From contig NC_134440.1 of NCBI RefSeq assembly GCF_030867145.1, positions 9,796,001-9,860,000 on the forward strand: a stretch of 64,000 nucleotides of DNA, read 5' to 3'. Below the pieces are notes generated by a model that did no database searches, was not told the DNA's origin, and was given only the letters and a program-made list of their open reading frames with translations. Positions within the stretch are counted from its first letter, which is position 1; each line of letters opens with the position of its first letter. This DNA comes from Opisthocomus hoazin (taxonomy: Eukaryota; Chordata; Aves; Opisthocomiformes; Opisthocomidae). Below are positions 58,020 to 64,000 of this stretch, piece by piece. The translations under genes were made by a program, and so were the position numbers.

Positions 58020-58260
58020 TCTGGTAACCAGTTACCCGGTAATGAGTCCTGCTGCGGAGAGAGATGCAAATGACGGGGAAGCGCTCATTAGAGGGGTGGC
58101 GGGCGGCTCTCCGGCCCGGCGAGGCTCCCAGCCCTGCCCTGCCGCCCCACGCCGTGCTCGAGCCCATTTGACGATAATTGCTCCAGAGGAGGAAATCTAT
58201 TTGCATTCATCATAAAGTATTTATTCACGAGAGCTTATTCAGAATTTTTGCTGCTCGCCG
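58020..58260. promoter_or_regulatory. Candidate enhancer with two inverted octamer motifs
   Basis: ATGCAAAT at 58064-58071 and its inverse ATTTGCAT at 58199-58206 are perfect POU octamers, 135 bases apart. The island also has the near-palindrome GGTAACCAGTTACC at 58023-58036, a TAATTG core at 58174-58179 and AT-rich DNA to 58250, in a region otherwise above 70 percent GC. The motifs are seen directly; enhancer function is inferred. Confidence 0.4.
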
Positions 58261-59256
58261 GCCTGGCGCAGCCAGGCTTCCCAGCCTGCTCGGCAAACCC
58301 TCACGAGGCTTCCCCGGCCGTGCTGCGGGGGGAAACTGAGGCACGGCGGGCGCAGGGTGGCCGCCGGAGCTCCCCGGAACGCAGCCGGGAACGGCACGAG
58401 CTGCGGGGCAGAACAGCCTGGCACAGCCACGCTCCCCCAGCCCGCGGCACCGGCGGCCGAGGTGGGGACACCCCAGCCCCGCTCTGGCAAAGCCCCTCCG
58501 GCAGCCGCGCCGGGTGCAGAGCCGCGGTGCCCGGGGTAGCCCAAGGTGCAGGCAGGCCACGGCGCAGCCTCCCCGCAGCCCCCTCCCCAGACCCTGGGCT
58601 TCTCCCCCCCAGCCAACAGCACCCTCCAGCCACCGTCCCCACACGGCTCGCGGCTGCGCCGTCCCCATGGCGCGCTCCAGCCGCGGCCGCCACGTTGGCT
58701 GGGCCAGCCAGGACGGGTGCACGGGCAGCAAGCGGGTCCCACGCCGCACTCACTGCCCCCGCGCTCAGCCCCGCGCAGGGGCAGACCGGGGGCCTCGGAA
58801 AGCACCCGGCGCTCACCCCGCGCCCGGGCCCTCGGGGGTCCCGGACCCCTGGCCAAGCTGCTGGGCAGGGCCCAACATGGCGGTGCCCGGTGCCCACCGG
58901 CGGCTGCGGGAGCGGGAAGGGAGCAGCGCCCGGCAGCGCAGCGCGGGGCAGCCGACGCAGACCCCACGGCGGCAGCGGTTCGTGCGCCAGCCCTGGGCCC
59001 ATCACCCCGCCTCGGGTCCGCCCGCACGCACCCCAACTGGTGCTGCTGGTCCCCAGCGTTGCCAAGCACCCCCCAACCCGGCGAGCGGCGCGCCCGGGGC
59101 GCGGGCGGGGGTGAGGATGCCCCGGGGACGGCGCCCAGCAGCGCACGGCCAGCACCGGCAGGCAGACGAGCCCGGAGGGGGCCGGGAGCCAGCTGTGGCG
59201 GTGAGAGCGCCCGGAGCCGCTCGCCGCCTTCCCGCAGACGCGTTTGGGTCCCCCGG

Positions 59257-59308
59257 GTGCCTCAGCTTCCCCAGCTGCCTCAGTTTCCCCCCGTGCCTCA
59301 GTTTCCCC
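59257..59308. repeat. Triple copy of the dispersed GTGCCTCAGTTTCCCC motif
   Basis: Three copies at 59257, 59275 and 59293, spaced exactly 18 bases apart, of a 16-base word that occurs singly at many other sites in the right two-thirds of the window. Confidence 0.85.
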
Positions 59309-61902
59309 AGGAGCCGTCTCCGCCCGTCCCCCTCAGGCTGCCGGAGCCGACGGCTCAGCCGCTCCCCCGGGGTGACCCCACGCACCCCCAGGCTACGGCG
59401 CTGCCTTGCGCAGACGGGGAAACCGAGGCACGGCACCCGCCATGCCAGCCCGTGGGAGCCGGAGGATGCGATGGCGGCGATGGGTCCGGGAAGCGCCCTG
59501 CGAGCAGCACCGGGGGAGCGCGGAGAGGACCCGGGCCACGGCCAAGGAGACGGCCCCCCGCCCCGGGAAGCAGCCCGTGGCCGGCAGCGCGGGGGCCACG
59601 TCGCTTCCCAGCCGAACCCCCCCGGGGCTCCAAGGAAGGGAAATGTTTCATGGAACTGGAAAAAGAAAAAGCTCTGCCAAGCGGCCCCGGCGCTGCCAGC
59701 GCCTCCGCCCGGGCCCACGCCAGCCCCGCTCCCGGCACCCGGCGGCGACCGCGGCTCCGGGGACGGCGGGGCTGGCACAACGCCCGCGACCCAGCGCGTC
59801 GCCCACCGCGGACCCCGGGGTCACGGCCCGGGAGCTGCCGGGACGCGACGTGGTGACGGCGGCAGCTCGCACCCCAGGAGCGCGGAGGGAAACTGAGGCA
59901 GGGGACGCCGTAGGGCCGGCAGCATCATGTCCGCGCCGGGGAGGACAGGCAGCACGTAGCCCCTGCACCGAGGACGCCGGGACCCCCCCAGCCCCCCGGG
60001 GCTCTGACCCCGGCTTTCGCCCCTGACGCAGGAGGTTTTATTTCCCTCTCAACGTATTTTTAGCCCTGCCTGCTCCGTCCTGGCCTTTCCGAGGGGGATT
60101 AATTCCCCCCCCCCATTACACACCAGTAAAGGTGTGGGGGTGCAGAGAGGGGTCCCCAGCTCTGGGGGGTCTCCGCACCCCACGACGGGCTCGCGGTGCT
60201 CGCCCCGCTGCGGATCCAATCCCCGGCGCGCTGGAGGAAGCCGCCGGCTAAAAATAGCCCCGGCCTTTCGCCGAGGAGCCAGCGACCTTGCGGGAGGCTC
60301 GGCCGCCGCGGGGGCCCGGCGGTGACGGGGTCACGGCCCCCGCGCAGCCCCACGGACGTGCCGGGGGTTCGGCACCTCACAGGCTGCCCGCAGACTGGGG
60401 ACACCCCGCCACGACCATTCACCTCGGGACGGGGAAACTGAGGCAGGGGCAGAAGCAGGCTCCCCCGGGGAGCAAAGGGAGACGGGGAGGGGGTCCCCGA
60501 AGGGTCAGCGCTGCCCGGAGCGTGGCCGGGTCCCGTGCCCCGAGCGCTGCAGGACGGCTCTGCTCTCGGGGGGGGTCTCATCCGCTTTCAGCAGCGCGGC
60601 AGAGCCTTCCCGGGGAGACCCGAAGGCCGAGCCCGGCCGGGTCCTGTTTCGGGAGGGTTCTGGACGCCTCCCAAGCGGCAGAGCGGGGGCTGCCCGGACA
60701 AAGCGGCTTTGTTCGGGACGCGGGGCTCCGGCGGTGCCCGGCGCGGAGGCTGTGCCCGTGGCCGGTCCCCTTGCCCCCACTCGATGGGTCAGCGCTCGGG
60801 GCTGGGGTGGGGGGCGAGAGCCAGGGGCTGTTCCCCACCCGGAGGTAAACTGAGGGCCGGGGTGGGACTGCCCTCGCCTCCCGGCCGCCGCTGTAACCGC
60901 TCAGTGACACCGCCATAGCGTGGAGACGGCCGTGCCAACCCGCCTCGTGACGCCGAGTCCACCCGCCACCCGCCCCGGGCCACTTGCCCGGGCTGGCCCC
61001 GAGCCATCCCCTGGGGGGGTCCAAGGTCCCCTGCGGGAGCCGATAGCCCAGGCCCCGGCTCCGCGGCGCAGCGGAGGGAAACCCTGCCCACTCGACGCCG
61101 TTACGGGGTGCAGCGCTGCCAGCACCGCTGGCCCTGGGAGGGGGGGACCTCCTGCGTCACCTCAGCCCCCCCCTGCTGCCCGACACAGGGTGTGGGGGGG
61201 CCCTGGAATGCCCCAGGGTCTGGGGGCCGCGGTGCTGATCGCAGCCCGCACACGCTCGCACGCTGCCCGCCGCACGCAGAGCCACCAGCACCCACATGTG
61301 CACCCACGGGTGCCGGGCACAGAAACCCCGGGGACGGGGACTGGCTGAGCGGGCAGCGTCCTCACCACGGTGACACCGGGAGAGCTCTGGGCGGCCACCT
61401 CCTGTCCCCGTCCCCGCAGGGGACGCAGCGAGGCCGCGGCTCGCCCGGCGCTGCTGCCGGCGACTCCCCAGCGCCCGGCGAGCAGGCTGGGGAGCGCGTC
61501 CCGGTCCCTGCGGCGGCACCTCCGGATGCGATGCAGTCATCGCTAATGCATCTGCACTCACTTACGGGGAGGAGAAAACGTTTCCAGGTTTCCCACAAAG
61601 TCCCATTAAGATCCCAGTCCCGCTCTATTTTTAGCGCCCGCATCAACGCCGCCTTCCCCAGCCACCCCGGCGCTCCAGGGCCCCGTGGGGCTGGCACGGG
61701 CACCCCGGCCACGCGCCCGCCTTTGTGGGGAGCTGAGCTGCACCGGGACCAGGCGGGCGGAGCGGGCGAAACGCAGCCCTGCCCTCCCCAACTCAGCAGC
61801 TTTGCACCCATGGGTGCACCCGGGCGGGTGGGGTGCCCCAGCCCGGCTTTCGCTGGAGAGCAGCAGGGGAAGGAAACGTGGTGGGAAACACCAGTGCAAG
61901 CT

Positions 61903-62060
61903 GGGCGATGCGCCGTGGGGCTGGGCACGCTGGCGGTGGCACTGGGCGATGCGCCGTGGGGCTGGGCACGCTGCTGGGCGATGCGCCGTGGGGCTGGGCA
62001 CGCTGGCGGTGGCACTGGGCGATGCGCCGTGGGGCTGGGCACGCTGGCGGCAGCGCGTCC
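61903..62060. repeat. 42-base tandem repeat, four copies
   Basis: The unit GGGCGATGCGCCGTGGGGCT, continuing through GGGCACGCTGGCGGTGGCACT, occurs four times (starts near 61902, 61944, 61976 and 62018); one copy lacks about 10 bases. It lies in NFIC intron 1 or upstream. Confidence 0.88.
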
Positions 62061-64000
62061 CTGCAGGTGCAGGGTCGCACCCAGCAACACCCGTTTGTCA
62101 CCCAACGATGGCCGGTGGCTGCCCCCCGCCCCCCCTGCAGCCCCCGGGCCCCAGCAGCGCCTTCCCCGAGGCAGGCGGTGCCCACGGGACTGGCCCCGCG
62201 CCCTCCTGGGCTATCTATGGCCATGACCTCAGCGGGAGCCGGGGCAGGCGCCCGGCCGCGCACCCTCCCTTCTCGGCAGGGTGGCCGCCACAGCCCCCCC
62301 CGGCACAAAGCTACTGCCAAGCCAGGGCTTCTATCGCCTGCGTTCGCTAATCCGATGGGATTCGGTGTCGGGGGCTGCCCACGGGCGCAGGCTGCTTCCA
62401 GGGGGGCTCAGCCGCGCGGCGGGGAACGCCAGCCGGCGAGGGCAGGCAGCCGTGCCGCGTGTCACCGCGTCAGGCGGCAGGCCGCGGCGGCGGCACGGGA
62501 GGGGACGCGGGTGACCCGGCTGCGAGGAGGTCGAGCGGGGGCCGGGGTGACCTGAGGACACCCCGCAGCTGCAGCCCGCAGAGCTGGGGGGGGACGGGGA
62601 GGGACCCGCTCGCCCGCTGCTGCTGCCCGGGGGAGTGGGGAAGGGGTGGCCCAGAGGAGGGGAATTTCCCCGGCTTTTTTCTCCAACAAACTCCTCGGCT
62701 GGTGCAATTAGAGAAATTTGTTTAACAAACTCCCGGGGGAGCGGAGCGGGAAGGTGGGGTGGCGCGCGGCCAGGGGCGCTGCTCGCGCACGCCCGCTCCC
62801 TCCTCGCCCGGGCCTTTGATCCCCGGCGCGCTTCCCCGCAGCCCGCGCCGCCACAGCCCCCCGCAACCGGCACTTCGCAGCCCCCTCCGCCCACTCACCC
62901 CCATCCCATCGCCCCAGCACGGCCCCAGCACCCCGGCACCCCGCTGCAGCGTCGCGCGCGGCCCCCACGTGCGCGCCCGTGCACACGCCCTGGCGCGAAG
63001 ACACGCACGGCGCTGGCCGGCGGGCAGGCGCAGGCTCCGGGCGCGCGCTCGCGCACGTTCACGTTCGATCTCTTTGCTCACGCAGTGCCATTTCCATCAA
63101 AAACCCTTTGCTCGGCACTTTTCGCCAGCGCTGCCTCATTGGTATTCGCGCCGCGCCGCGCGCCCGTCCTGGCGCACAGGTTACTGAAGGAGATTTTGCG
63201 GCGCAGCGTGGCGGGGCTCACGTTACAGCCCGCGCCGGCTCGCGCTCCCGAATCGCCGGGCAGGAGCCAGGGAAGGGCGGGAGGGGGGTGCAGGATCCGG
63301 CACGCCACAGCTCCCGCCAAGCCGCCGCGGGACGCCGCGGCCTCGCCGCCCGTCGCAGCCTCGTCGCCCGTCACGCCGGGGCGAGGCGGGCCGGCAGCGG
63401 GGAGCTTTGCGGCAAACGGCGTGACGGTGGCTCCCCGGGGAGAGCCGGCAGGTCACCGCGCTCTCCATCCTCGCCGGCAGCCGACTGCGCCCGCCGCAGG
63501 GTGGGCGCAGCCCGAACAGGGGGGGCCCGAGCAGCGAGCGCGGCGCACGCCTGGCGTTGCCATCGCTCTGGCTGCCGGCGCCCGGCTGAGCCCCGGGTGC
63601 ACCCACCGTGTCCCTGGCGGGACCGTGCCCCGCGACGGCGTCCCGGGCGAGGAGCGACCGGCAGCGCCTCTCGTTTCGGGGCTGGTTGGGGGAAAGGGGA
63701 AACGTCTGGGTGGAAGATCAACATTTCTCTCTCTGGGTTTTTCTTTTTTCCTTTTTTTCCTTTGGAAGCAAAAATATTTCTTGGTTTTTCGTGATCAGAA
63801 ACACGTTGGGGGTTTTTTTTGGACAACAGCCGGTCAAATACTGTTTCCCCGCGAAGGGAATGCAGGGGCCCTTTGCAAGGAGAACAGAAGCTTTCTCAAA
63901 AAACAAGATAAAAAGCAAATTTTTTCAAAAAATCCACTGGCCACAGCCACCAGCAACTCCCAGCGGCGCGGGGTCAGCAGGCGGGCCCGATCCCGGCATT

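Noticed and set aside
58695-58712. NFI-like palindrome TTGGCTGGGCCAGCCA
   Set aside because: Spacing does not fit TTGGC(N5)GCCAA, so autoregulation by NFIC is not supported.

Overview
This window looks like a gene-dense, very GC-rich stretch of a bird genome, most likely a microchromosome. The host genes are ordinary vertebrate genes with short exons and GT-AG introns. The only recognisable interspersed repeats are CR1 LINE fragments, the typical avian LINE. The gene order FZR1 - DOHH - SMIM24 - NFIC matches human chromosome 19p13.3 as I remember it. Species cannot be fixed from the sequence alone.

Layout from left to right. FZR1, the CDH1 activator of the anaphase-promoting complex, lies on the minus strand with all 13 coding exons between 69 and 8030 and a non-coding first exon near 12.1 kb. 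Its CpG-rich promoter faces an intact two-exon gene on the plus strand (12701-15870) encoding a PIF/Harbinger-type transposase-derived protein (HARBI1/ALP1-like) with all three DDE residues. CR1 copies sit in its intron and just downstream. DOHH (deoxyhypusine hydroxylase) follows on the plus strand (18222-20208), behind a promoter with NRF1 and paired CACGTG sites. Two small single-pass membrane protein genes come next on the plus strand: one at 22803-23374 (probably SMIM44) and SMIM24 at 24832-26401.

From about 27 kb to the right edge the window belongs to NFIC on the minus strand. Coding exons 2 to 11 run from 53888 to the stop at 33016, followed by a long presumptive 3' UTR. The first coding exon was not found and probably lies beyond 64000. 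SMIM24 and NFIC converge tail to tail. The NFIC introns and 3' UTR carry many short tandem arrays, a polypurine tract of about 600 bp and isolated AT-rich islands that may be conserved regulatory elements. The very long open frames there are artefacts of GC content and of repeat periods.

The genes do not form one pathway: cell-cycle proteolysis (FZR1), eIF5A hypusination (DOHH), transcription (NFIC), two membrane microproteins and a transposase-derived protein of unknown role. The most unusual items are the Harbinger-derived gene sharing FZR1's promoter region, and a 16-base motif dispersed about 19 times between 24 and 60 kb.
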